Source: Ponticaulis sp. (GTDB lineage Bacteria > Pseudomonadota > Alphaproteobacteria > Caulobacterales > Hyphomonadaceae). From it: DNA of 34,121 nucleotides. The stretch lies in the NCBI GenBank assembly GCA_002723155.1, contig PBNO01000002.1, positions 249,461-283,581 of the forward strand, read 5' to 3'. The notes below the pieces were generated by a model. That model was not told the DNA's origin, searched no databases, and saw only the letters and a program-made list of their open reading frames with translations. The position numbers and the translations under genes were made by a program. Position 1 is the first letter of the stretch, and every line of letters begins with the position of its first letter. This document shows, piece by piece, positions 25,057-32,627 of the stretch.

Positions 25057-26313
25057 TTAGCCAATGAGCGCTTCGAGAGGTTCGCCGCGGACAAGTCGCG
25101 GCAGACCCGGCTTATCCGCACTGGCCTGCGCGGCAAGGGCGCGGCGCAGCGGGCCGACTGTGCTGCCCACGGTCAGCGCCAGACGCTTGAACGGAGAGAG
25201 CAGCGCGCTCGAATTTGAGAATGTGCGATTGATGCCATCCATAGCGAGCGCTGTGGCAACGCCATCAAACCGGCGCCAGCGCTGATAAGTTTCAAGCTGC
25301 GCGCCATCTGAAAGCGCAAGGCCCGCACGGCGGCTCTCCACGAGGATTTCCACCAGCGCCGCAATATCTTTAAGGCCGAGGTTAAAGCCCTGCCCGGCGA
25401 GCGGGTTCACGCGGCGTACCGCATCACCAACCAGCGCAACGCGCGGCGCGATCAACTTTTCAGCGAGGCGCAAACGCAGCGGATAAGCCAGCGGATCACG
25501 CAGCACTTTCATCGGGCCGGCCAGATCGCCAAAGCGCTGATTGATTTCAGCCTCAAGGTCAGCTTGAGACAGTTTCGCCGTCGCAATGCCTGCTTTCTCT
25601 TTGCGGAACCAGGCGAGGTTTCCGCGATTCTCTGTCAGCGGCAGAATGGCAAACGGACCTTCATCCTGAAACCATTGTCGTGCTGCGCCATGATGCGGCC
25701 AGTCAAGCTGCACAGTCGCAGCAACAACCGCCTGCTCATAGCTCCAGCCGAGTGTCTTGATGCCGGAAAGTTCGCGAATGGCACTTCCCACACCGTCTGC
25801 CCCGATCACAAGGTCGGCCGTGATTGTTTTACCAGAATCGAGTGTCACAACAGCGCCACTATCACCAACATCGAGACCGGTGACCGTTTCAGGCGCGTAT
25901 TGGGTGATCGCGGTGCAGGCATTTACCCGGTCGCGGATCTCCTGATTAAGAAGATCGACCTCAATCATATAGCCGAGCGGCTCACCCTCGGTGACACCAT
26001 CGGGCAGGTCTTCTACGCCGAACATGCTCGCCGCGGGCGGCAAAAGCCCATTGCGATCATGAGCTTCCATAGACAGAAGTGGCTCGGCTTTATTAACTAA
26101 ATTACCGCCAACACCCGCTGCATCGAGAACGCGCCAGCCACCGCGCACAATCGCAAAGGCGCGGCTGTCCGGCGTGAAAGGCAATGTCGGATCGCGCGTA
26201 TCGACAAGGCCGACTTCAAAGCCAAGCTCGGAAAGAAGAACCGCCAGAACGCCGCCGCTTGAGCCACCCCCAACAATGAGAATCTGCGATCTAGTGTGCT
26301 GTGAAGCTGGCAT
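25057..26313 (-). CDS. UbiH/UbiF/COQ6-type FAD-dependent hydroxylase
   Basis: 418 residues. The Rossmann start ILIVGGGSSGGVLAVLLSELG binds FAD; LVIGADGVGSAIR is the DG motif; VALVGDAVRRVNPLAGQGFNLGLKD is the GD motif. This is the layout of the flavin monooxygenases that hydroxylate the ubiquinone ring (UbiH, UbiF, UbiI, UbiL, UbiM). The exact ring position cannot be read from the sequence. Family members usually have GDAAHxxxP; here the Ala-His is Val-Arg. An AGGAGAG ribosome site stands at good distance before ATG 26313. It is divergent from amt. Confidence 0.9.
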   Translation of the reverse strand: MPASQHTRSQILIVGGGSSGGVLAVLLSELGFEVGLVDTRDPTLPFTPDSRAFAIVRGGWRVLDAAGVGGNLVNKAEPLLSMEAHDRNGLLPPAASMFGVEDLPDGVTEGEPLGYMIEVDLLNQEIRDRVNACTAITQYAPETVTGLDVGDSGAVVTLDSGKTITADLVIGADGVGSAIRELSGIKTLGWSYEQAVVAATVQLDWPHHGAARQWFQDEGPFAILPLTENRGNLAWFRKEKAGIATAKLSQADLEAEINQRFGDLAGPMKVLRDPLAYPLRLRLAEKLIAPRVALVGDAVRRVNPLAGQGFNLGLKDIAALVEILVESRRAGLALSDGAQLETYQRWRRFDGVATALAMDGINRTFSNSSALLSPFKRLALTVGSTVGPLRRALAAQASADKPGLPRLVRGEPLEALIG

Positions 26314-26470
26314 TTATCTCTCCTGATACCGGAAATCGATAATAGCTTACTGCGATTTCCCGACAAGCGGTGCAACGCTTTTGGGCGATTCAGTCGCAGG
26401 GTGCTCAGAACGTGACCAGTTTGTTCGTAACCCGTTTCAGATGCCCCAAGGCGCTTAGAAGAAACGAGCC

Positions 26471-26508
26471 GTTTTGCAAGATTGGCCCCCGAGCAAGCGG
26501 GGCAAAAC
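26471..26508 (+). promoter_or_regulatory. Compound hairpin in the amt leader
   Basis: GTTTTGC (26471-26477) is the exact reverse complement of GCAAAAC (26502-26508). Inside it CCCC (26486-26490 region) can pair with GGG (26499-26501). It ends about 31 bp before the amt ATG. It could be a 5' regulatory structure; there is no T run in the amt direction, so it is not a terminator. No convincing sigma-54 promoter (GG-N10-GC) was found in the intergenic region. Confidence 0.35.
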
Positions 26509-26539
26509 CGCTTCTCCTGATTAACGATTGGGGAAAACA

Positions 26540-27847
26540 ATGAAAGAAACAGTTTGGAAATGGACGGCCCGTTCTGCGGGCGCTGCCATTCTGAGCGGCC
26601 TAGCGCTGACGGGTTCAGCCTTCGCTCAGGAAGCCAGTGAAGTCTCGGCATACGTTGATAACTCTTACCTCTTCCTGATTTCAGGCATGGTCGTCATGTT
26701 CATGGCAGCCGGTTTCTGTATGCTGGAAGTTGGTCTCGTTCGCAGCAAGAACGCCGCTACACAGTCCGTAAAAAACATCATGATCTACTCTGTAGCGGGT
26801 ATCATGGTTTACCTCGTAGGCTACCACCTGATTTACCCTGCTGGCGACTGGATGATCCCAGGCGTTCTGGCTGGTTTCAATGTCTGGTCTGAAGGCGACC
26901 GCGAAGCTATGGACGGCGCTGGTTATGCGCTTGCGTCTGACTGGTACTTCCAAATGGTATTCGTAGCGACTGCTGCGTCTGTTGTTTCTGGTACAGTTGC
27001 AGAACGCGTGAAGCTTCTTCCATTCATGATCTTCACAGCAGTTCTCACTGGCTTCATCTACCCGATCCAGGCTTCCTGGCAGTGGGGCGGCGGCTGGCTT
27101 TCTGAGCTTGGTTTCTCTGACTTTGCTGGTTCTACGCTCGTACACTCTACAGGCGGCTGGGCAGCTCTCGTCGGTGCAATCATCCTCGGCCCACGTGCTG
27201 GTAAATATGTTGATGGCAAAGTTAACCCAATGCCAGGTTCTAACATCCCGCTCGCGGCTCTTGGTACATTCATCCTCTGGCTCGGCTGGTTCGGCTTCAA
27301 CGGCGGCTCTCAGCTCGCTGCTGGCACAGCTGCAGACATCAACGCTGTTTCTATCATCTTCGCGAACACAAACCTCGCTGCAGCTGGTGGTGTTGTAGCG
27401 GCGGCAATCCTGACACCTATCTTCTTCAAGAAGATGGACCCGACAATCGTCATGAACGGTGCGATCGGTGGTCTGGTTGCGATCACAGCTGAACCACTGG
27501 CTCCGGCTCTGTGGGAATCAATCCTCATCGGTGCAGTTGGCGGCGCGATCATCGTGTTCTTCGTACCACTGCTCGACAAACTGAAAATCGACGACGTTGT
27601 TGGCGCGATCCCGGCTCACCTCGTTGCAGGTATCTTCGGTACACTCGTTGTAGCTTGGAACGGTGGTGACATCGTTGCTCAGGCGACTGGCGTAGTTGCT
27701 ATCGGTGCATTCGTCATCGTGACATCTGCAGTGACATGGCTCCTCCTCAAATTCACGATCGGCATCCGCTGCTCTGAAGAAGAAGAGATGGAAGGCATCG
27801 ACAAAGTCGAACTCGGTCTCGAAGCTTACCCGGAATTCTCCAAGTAA
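26540..27847 (+). CDS. amtB: Ammonium transporter (Amt/MEP/Rh family)
   Basis: 435 residues from ATG 26540, with TTGGGGA before it; a TTG twelve bases upstream also opens the frame but lacks support. An N-terminal signal sequence (MKETVWKWTARSAGAAILSGLALTGSAFAQ) precedes about eleven membrane helices. Family landmarks are VVMFMAAGFCMLEVGLVRSKN, the first pore His in TLVHSTGGWAALVG, WLGWFGFNGGS, and the second pore His in IPAHLVAGIFGTL. Codon use differs from neighbours (many GCT, GTT, TCT, ACA), which I read as adaptation to high expression rather than transfer. The PII gene glnK, often the partner, is not adjacent. Confidence 0.96.
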   Translation: MKETVWKWTARSAGAAILSGLALTGSAFAQEASEVSAYVDNSYLFLISGMVVMFMAAGFCMLEVGLVRSKNAATQSVKNIMIYSVAGIMVYLVGYHLIYPAGDWMIPGVLAGFNVWSEGDREAMDGAGYALASDWYFQMVFVATAASVVSGTVAERVKLLPFMIFTAVLTGFIYPIQASWQWGGGWLSELGFSDFAGSTLVHSTGGWAALVGAIILGPRAGKYVDGKVNPMPGSNIPLAALGTFILWLGWFGFNGGSQLAAGTAADINAVSIIFANTNLAAAGGVVAAAILTPIFFKKMDPTIVMNGAIGGLVAITAEPLAPALWESILIGAVGGAIIVFFVPLLDKLKIDDVVGAIPAHLVAGIFGTLVVAWNGGDIVAQATGVVAIGAFVIVTSAVTWLLLKFTIGIRCSEEEEMEGIDKVELGLEAYPEFSK

Positions 27848-27869
27848 GTTTGACCTGATCCTTATGAAG

Positions 27870-27899
27870 AACCCCGGTCCGAAAGGTCCGGGGTTTTTT
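27870..27899 (+). terminator. Rho-independent terminator of amt
   Basis: AACCCCGG-CC (27870-27880) pairs with GG-CCGGGGTT (27885-27895) around GAAA with one T/T mismatch, followed by TTTTT. Confidence 0.9.
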
Positions 27900-27945
27900 A
27901 TTGCCTGCACTCGCGAAGCCACTGGCTCACTGTCAAAAGCAGCGC

Positions 27946-27999
27946 AAAATGGCCGGAACTGCAGTTATTAACGAAAAATCTCGCAGTTTGGCCCATTTT
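27946..27999. repeat. Large imperfect inverted repeat between amt and ftsK
   Basis: The 17-base arms at 27946-27962 (AAAATGGCCGGAACTGC) and 27983-27999 (GCAGTTTGGCCCATTTT) pair at 14 of 17 positions, enclosing a 20-base A/T-rich loop. The right arm ends in a T run. It may be a second terminator, a structured ftsK leader, or a protein site. It lies about 90 bp before the ftsK start. Confidence 0.55.
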
Positions 28000-28085
28000 T
28001 CTGCCATATGTTTCCTGACCATTAAGCAAGAGACCGGCATTCTCAGAGCAACACCTAACGTTTTTCGCCTCTGAGATTTGCCAGA

Positions 28086-30557
28086 ATGACAAATTCAAAC
28101 ACTGCTGCTGCCATGTCAGACACAACATCACAGATGTCAGGTGAACCAATCTGGCGCATCCTTACCGGCTTCGGAATCTTCGCGCTGGGCGTCTTTCTGT
28201 GTGGCGCGGTCGGCTATTACGACCCGCAGGACCCGAGCCTGAACGCAGCAACCGGCAATGATGTAAGCAATCTCTTCGGCATGACGGGCGCTGTCGTGGC
28301 AGACCTCGCCAACCAGATCCTTGGTTGGGGCGGCATGCTTGGCGCATTCCTCGTATTCGCAGCAGGCCTTAAGCGTATGCTGCTGATCGGCAAGCCGTCT
28401 GCCTCCAATTGGGGGCTCGGCTTCCTCAGCGTTCTTGCAGCAAGCACATGTCTTGCCTCCTGGCCTATCCCGAACAGCTGGGTTCTGGCGACCTCGCTTG
28501 GCGGTATGACGGGCGACTTCCTGTTCGGTCTGGCGCGCCTGCCGTTTGCGGCGCTGCGCGTGCCATATCCTGATGTCGTCGCAGGTGTCGCCGCAGCTAT
28601 CCTCTCCTTCTTCCTGCTGACCCGCGCGGCTAATCTGGAAAACCGCGACCTGACGCGCCTTTCGCGTCTGTTCTTCCGCAATGTCGGCAAGCTGCTAGCT
28701 CTGCTGCTTTTGCCGCTTGGCCCTGTCGGGCGCTGGATCAGCCGCAACATGGTCGCGGGCGTCGAAAAGCTCAAATCATCCGTTTCAGGACTGGTGGGCG
28801 GCCTGTTCAACCGTGAACGCGACGACTACCCATATGTGCGCGGTGCGATCACGCCCGATGCCGACGATGACTACGGCTATTTTGATTACTCAAAATCCCA
28901 ACGCGAAGCTGAACAAGCCGAAGCGCCGAGAGAGGCCGATACCAAGCCTGAAACAAAAGCACAGCCGGAAGCCCCGCGTACACAGCGCCGCCAACGCCGC
29001 GAAACGCCTAAAGCCCCGCGCGTGAACAAGGCAGGCCTGCCTTCGCTCGACCTTCTGGTCACCCCGCCAGCCCGTACAGGCACAGTCGATGAACACCTGC
29101 TGTTAGAACGCGCAGAACATCTGATGCGCATTCTGAACGAGTTCGGCGTGAAGGGCCGTATCACGCAGGTACGCCCCGGCCCTGTTGTCACCCTGTTCGA
29201 GCTTGAACCTGCACCGGGTGTGAAATCCTCCCGCGTGATTGCGCTTGCAGATGACGTTGCCCGCTCCATGAGCGCGATCAGCGCGCGTATTGCCGTTGTG
29301 CCGGGCAAGAACGCCATCGGTATCGAACTTCCGAACAAATCCCGCGAGACGGTGTATCTGCGCACGCTTCTGGAAAGCCCGAGCTTTAATGACGGCAAGC
29401 AGAACCTGCCTATGGCGCTTGGCGAGGACATTGGCGGCGAGCCGGTTTGCGCAGATCTTGCGAAAATGCCTCACCTTCTCATCGCGGGTACAACGGGTTC
29501 TGGTAAGTCGGTTGGTATCAACGCGATGATCCTCTCGCTCATGTACAAGCTACCACCTGAGAAGTGCCGCTTCATCATGGTCGACCCGAAAATGCTCGAG
29601 CTTTCGATCTATGAAGGCATTCCGCACCTTCTCTCGCCTGTCGTGATCGACCCTAAAAAGGCGGTCACCGCGCTTAAATGGGCGGTTCGCGAGATGGAAA
29701 GCCGCTATGAGATGATGTCCAAGGCGGGCGTACGGAACCTTGCGGGCTTCAATGAGAAGGTAGAAGAGCTGAAACGCACTGGCGGTCGCCTCACGAAAGA
29801 AGTCCAGACGGGCTTTGAGGCCGATACAGGCCGCCCGGTCTATGAGACTGAGGAAATCCCGCTCGAGCAGGTACCGAACATCGTTATCGTGATCGACGAG
29901 ATGGCTGACCTGATGATGGTGGCCGGTAAAGAGATTGAAGCCTGCATTCAGCGCCTCGCCCAGATGGCGCGTGCGGCGGGCATTCACCTCATCACGGCGA
30001 CGCAGCGCCCATCGGTTGACGTTATCACCGGTACGATCAAAGCGAACTTCCCAACCCGTATTTCCTACATGGTGTCGTCCAAAATCGACTCGCGCACCAT
30101 TCTGAACGAACAGGGCGCCGAGCAGCTTCTTGGCATGGGCGACCTTCTCTACATGGCATCCGGCGGCAAGATTAAGCGTCTGCACGGTCCGTTCGTGTCT
30201 GACGAGGAAGTGGGCCAGATTGTTGAATTCCTGAAATCAACCGGCGAACCGGATTACCAGACCGACATCACTGAAGAACCCGACGAAGATCCGTTCGGCG
30301 GTGGTGGTGGTGGCGGTTCTCCTGTCATGGACGCCATGCTGGGCGGCAATGAAGAAGCCGACCTTCTTCAGCAAGCGATCCAGATCGTCGTTCGCGACAA
30401 GCGCGCCTCAACCTCGTATGTCCAGCGCCGCCTGAAAATCGGCTATAACCGGGCCGCATCGCTGATCGAACAGATGGAAGATATGGGTGTCATTTCTGCG
30501 CCCAACCATGCGGGCAAGCGGGAAATCCTGCGCAAAGCTCCTGGCGAAGAAGACTAA
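28086..30557 (+). CDS. ftsK: DNA translocase FtsK
   Basis: 823 residues. Four membrane helices (about 25-45, 70-95, 110-130, 160-185) anchor it at the division septum. A short charged, Pro/Arg/Glu-rich linker (about 230-310) follows. Motor: LFELEPAPGVKSSRVIALADDVARSMS (alpha), then Walker A GTTGSGKS (about residues 468-475), Walker B VIVIDEMADLMM (about 600), and TQRPSVDVITGTIKANFPTRISY. A seven-Gly linker (about 739-747) leads to the gamma winged-helix domain (ADLLQQAIQIVVRDKRASTSYVQRRLKIGYNRAASLIEQME), which reads KOPS orientation signals. The length is typical of alphaproteobacterial FtsK with its short linker. It clears and resolves chromosome termini at division. Followed by a strong terminator. 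Confidence 0.97.
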   Translation: MTNSNTAAAMSDTTSQMSGEPIWRILTGFGIFALGVFLCGAVGYYDPQDPSLNAATGNDVSNLFGMTGAVVADLANQILGWGGMLGAFLVFAAGLKRMLLIGKPSASNWGLGFLSVLAASTCLASWPIPNSWVLATSLGGMTGDFLFGLARLPFAALRVPYPDVVAGVAAAILSFFLLTRAANLENRDLTRLSRLFFRNVGKLLALLLLPLGPVGRWISRNMVAGVEKLKSSVSGLVGGLFNRERDDYPYVRGAITPDADDDYGYFDYSKSQREAEQAEAPREADTKPETKAQPEAPRTQRRQRRETPKAPRVNKAGLPSLDLLVTPPARTGTVDEHLLLERAEHLMRILNEFGVKGRITQVRPGPVVTLFELEPAPGVKSSRVIALADDVARSMSAISARIAVVPGKNAIGIELPNKSRETVYLRTLLESPSFNDGKQNLPMALGEDIGGEPVCADLAKMPHLLIAGTTGSGKSVGINAMILSLMYKLPPEKCRFIMVDPKMLELSIYEGIPHLLSPVVIDPKKAVTALKWAVREMESRYEMMSKAGVRNLAGFNEKVEELKRTGGRLTKEVQTGFEADTGRPVYETEEIPLEQVPNIVIVIDEMADLMMVAGKEIEACIQRLAQMARAAGIHLITATQRPSVDVITGTIKANFPTRISYMVSSKIDSRTILNEQGAEQLLGMGDLLYMASGGKIKRLHGPFVSDEEVGQIVEFLKSTGEPDYQTDITEEPDEDPFGGGGGGGSPVMDAMLGGNEEADLLQQAIQIVVRDKRASTSYVQRRLKIGYNRAASLIEQMEDMGVISAPNHAGKREILRKAPGEED

Positions 30558-30558
30558 C

Positions 30559-30590
30559 AAAAAAGCCCCGGACATCCGGGGCTTTTCTTT
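30559..30590. terminator. Bidirectional terminator between ftsK and the Tyr-rich protein gene
   Basis: AAAAGCCCCGG (30561-30571) pairs exactly with CCGGGGCTTTT (30576-30586) around a four-base loop, flanked by A and T tracts on both sides, serving two convergent genes. Confidence 0.93.
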
Positions 30591-30596
30591 TATGGG

Positions 30597-30995
30597 CTAG
30601 TCGATCCGTATCGCGACACGGGTTCCGCGGCGCTCATAAGCACGGTCATACCGGTCATAGCAGAAGGTCGATTCATAGCGCACACGGTCGCCATGCTGCC
30701 AGCCATACTGGAAACGCGTGTGGCAGTCATAACCGCCATAATATGGGTCGTAATGGTATGCGCGGTGGGTATGCCCCGCCTGATACCAGTGACCTGACGT
30801 ATAGCCGTTATAGGTGAAGCTATAGCTGGAATGACGACGCGGTTCAGGTGCGCGTCCAACTTGCACGCCGACACGAGCATCGGTGTTCACCCCAAGGCCC
30901 AATAGCTGGGCAGACGCCTGCGGCGCGGAGAACATCGCGCCCGCTGAAATAAGTGCGACGCAGACGGCTTTGGTAAGTTTATTCTGTTTCATCAT
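30597..30995 (-). CDS. Secreted Tyr/His/Arg-rich protein of unknown function
   Basis: 132 residues from ATG 30995, five bases after a perfect AGGAGG; the next ATG (30992) is equally possible. A signal peptide MKQNKLTKAVCVALISAGAMFSAPQASAQ is cleaved about ASA-Q. The mature ~100 residues are strikingly rich in aromatic and basic residues (about 14 Tyr; HWYQAGHTHRAYHYDPYYGGYDCHTRF), with two Cys (YDCHTR and TFCYDR) that may form a disulfide. I do not recognise the family; a cell-surface or metal-binding role is conceivable. It has its own candidate ECF promoter (site C). Confidence 0.78.
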   Translation of the reverse strand: MMKQNKLTKAVCVALISAGAMFSAPQASAQLLGLGVNTDARVGVQVGRAPEPRRHSSYSFTYNGYTSGHWYQAGHTHRAYHYDPYYGGYDCHTRFQYGWQHGDRVRYESTFCYDRYDRAYERRGTRVAIRID

Positions 30996-31027
30996 GATCG
31001 CCTCCTTTTGGCTTCTCATGATGGACT

Positions 31028-31052
31028 GACGGATGGACGACAGATTTATTCC
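31028..31052 (-). promoter_or_regulatory. Candidate ECF sigma promoter (site C) of the Tyr-rich protein gene
   Basis: On the minus strand GGAATA (31052-31047), 15 bases, CGTC (31031-31028), then AGTCC. Both elements and the spacing are identical to sites A and B, and the flanks are nearly the same (GGGAATAAA as in site B; TCCGTCAGT as in site B). The -10-like element ends 32 bp before ATG 30995. Confidence 0.62.
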
Positions 31053-31175
31053 CGCCTCACTGTTTTTTCAGCCTTCGCAGATCAGATGGAACAGAAAAGC
31101 AGGCCGGGCATTGCATCACCTCGCGGTCAGTAAGCGACTGCCGCACATAGAATTTTGCTGAACGTCAGGCAACGA

Positions 31176-31230
31176 ATCTAGGCAGCGCGCCCAAATTAAG
31201 CCCTATTGTGGTGAAGGGCGTATTCTAGAT
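31176..31230. promoter_or_regulatory. Possible structured leader of lolA
   Basis: ATCTAG (31176-31181) and CTAGAT (31225-31230) are reverse complements and enclose a second pair GCCCT/AGGGC (31199-31203 and 31214-31218 region). The outer pair is short and far apart, so chance is possible. No clear -35/-10 pair is seen for lolA. Confidence 0.25.
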
Positions 31231-31259
31231 AAGACACCTGACAAGTAATGGAGTGCCAG

Positions 31260-31958
31260 ATGTTCAATTTTGCGAACTGGATCCTTTCAGGTGCCGTTCT
31301 GACGTCGCCTTTCATGGCGTTGGACACCGCGCAGGTGGAAACGCCTGTCGTAGAGACTGAAACCGCAGCAAGCGCTGAGGTGGCTCCGGCTGAAGTCGCG
31401 CCGGTGGAGGCCTTCAACCGGACAGAAGCGCTTGCGCGCGCGAACGCGTCCCTCAACGCGATTGATACCGCGCGTGGGCAGTTCTCTCAGCTCGACCCGA
31501 ACAATCACTTCTCGACCGGTACATTCTATCTGAACCGTCCAGGCCGCCTGCGCTTTGAATACGATGCGCCTGTGCCTCTGCTCATCGTGTCAGATGGTAC
31601 AACGCTCGCGATTGAAGACACCGATCTGGAAACAGTCGACCGCGTGCCGCTGGTCTCTACCCCGCTGAACCTCATTCTGCGCCGCAATACCGATCTCGCC
31701 GAGCACGCTGATATCATCTCGATCGAGCGCAAAGCTGGTTATGTCGCCATCCGTGTCGCGGATAAATCCGGCGAAGCCGAAGGCGAGCTGGAGCTGTTCT
31801 TCGACCCTGAAGACTACACGCTGGCCCGTTGGGAAGCGATCGACATGATGGGCGGTATCACAACAGTTCAGCTGAACGATATTGAGTTGGGTGTATCCGT
31901 AGACCCGCGCCTCTTCCGGATTGAAGATCCTGAAGACGAGGATGACCGTCGTCGCTAA
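31260..31958 (+). CDS. lolA: Outer-membrane lipoprotein carrier protein LolA
   Basis: 232 residues from ATG 31260, preceded by GGAG at seven bases; an ATG at 31248 lies on top of that ribosome site. A hydrophobic signal peptide (MFNFANWILSGAVLTSPFMA) is followed by an Ala/Glu/Val-rich spacer (about 25-55). The LolA fold then begins: ALARANASLNAIDTARGQFSQLDPNNHFSTGTFYLNRPGRLRFEYDAP, LLIVSDGTTLAIEDTDLETVDRVPLVSTPLNLILRR. RPGRLRFEYD is the family signature. It carries lipoproteins from LolCDE through the periplasm. The place after ftsK is conserved in alphaproteobacteria. The C-terminus is unusually acidic and then basic (DPEDEDDRRR). Confidence 0.93.
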   Translation: MFNFANWILSGAVLTSPFMALDTAQVETPVVETETAASAEVAPAEVAPVEAFNRTEALARANASLNAIDTARGQFSQLDPNNHFSTGTFYLNRPGRLRFEYDAPVPLLIVSDGTTLAIEDTDLETVDRVPLVSTPLNLILRRNTDLAEHADIISIERKAGYVAIRVADKSGEAEGELELFFDPEDYTLARWEAIDMMGGITTVQLNDIELGVSVDPRLFRIEDPEDEDDRRR

Positions 31959-31987
31959 CTACGGCAGATCACATCAAGCCCAAAATC

Positions 31988-32017
31988 AAAAAAGCCGCTC
32001 TGATCGAGCGGCTTTTC
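31988..32017. terminator. Bidirectional terminator between lolA and phaR
   Basis: GCCGCTC (31994-32000) pairs exactly with GAGCGGC (32006-32012) around five bases; A and T tracts extend the stem and flank it on both sides. Confidence 0.9.
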
Positions 32018-32018
32018 T

Positions 32019-32627
32019 TTATTTCTTGGAGAGCTTGGAAAGCTGGGCCTGCATTTCCGCCATCTGGCGCTGCAGGGCATCAATCGTATCCGCCTCTTCA
32101 TCCTTGTCTGCGCGCTGCGCCTTTTTCGGCGGCGCTTCATCCTCAGCCTCAGGCCGCGAACGAGCCGGCGTTCCCGCCGTAAAGAGGTTCATAGAGCGCT
32201 CGAACATTTCGAAATTGCGACGCGCCTGCTCTTCAAACAAACCCATAGGGTTCGGGCCAACAGCCCCACCGGCCATCATATCACGCCAGCGTTCCTGATT
32301 CTTTGTGAAGTTGTTCATCGCCATGTCGAGATAGGTCGGCAGCGCAGAAGACACGCTGTCACCATAGAAGCGGATGACCTGACGCAGGAAGTTAAGCGGC
32401 AGCGCATTGCCGCCCTTGTTTTCCTGTTCGAAAATGATCTGAGCCAGAACAGAGCGTGTCAGGTCTTCGCCTGTTTTCGCGTCCTGAACGACAAAATCCT
32501 TACCTTCGCGAACCAGCGTGCTCAGATGCTCCAGCGTCACATAAGAGCTGGACGATGTGTCATAGAGACGACGGTTCGCATATTTTTTGATGATGATCAC
32601 GTCGTTGAGACCTGATGTATCAGCCAT
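32019..32627 (-). CDS. phaR: Polyhydroxyalkanoate synthesis regulator PhaR
   Basis: 202 residues from ATG 32627 (MADTSGLNDVIIIKKYANRRLYDTSSSSYVTLEHL), with GAGGGAAGG upstream; the frame also opens 18 bases earlier. The N-terminal PHB/PHA accumulation regulator DNA-binding domain (IKKYANRRLYDT...) is unmistakable, followed by the PHB accumulation domain (VLAQIIFEQENKGGNALPLNFLRQVIRFYGD) and a charged coiled-coil tail (ALQRQMAEMQAQLSKLSKK). PhaR binds both PHB granules and DNA, and represses phasin and pha genes, including often its own, when no polymer is present. It is divergent from phaB. Candidate sites TTGCAGCA lie in between. Confidence 0.95.
   Translation of the reverse strand: MADTSGLNDVIIIKKYANRRLYDTSSSSYVTLEHLSTLVREGKDFVVQDAKTGEDLTRSVLAQIIFEQENKGGNALPLNFLRQVIRFYGDSVSSALPTYLDMAMNNFTKNQERWRDMMAGGAVGPNPMGLFEEQARRNFEMFERSMNLFTAGTPARSRPEAEDEAPPKKAQRADKDEEADTIDALQRQMAEMQAQLSKLSKK

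Noticed and set aside
26314-26539. Sigma-54 promoter before amt (TTGGCCCCC...GCAAGC)
   Set aside because: The spacing between GG and GC is not ten bases, and the C run is better explained as part of a hairpin.
28217-28810. 197-codon minus-strand frame opposite ftsK
   Set aside because: Ser/Arg/Pro-rich antisense of the conserved ftsK membrane region.
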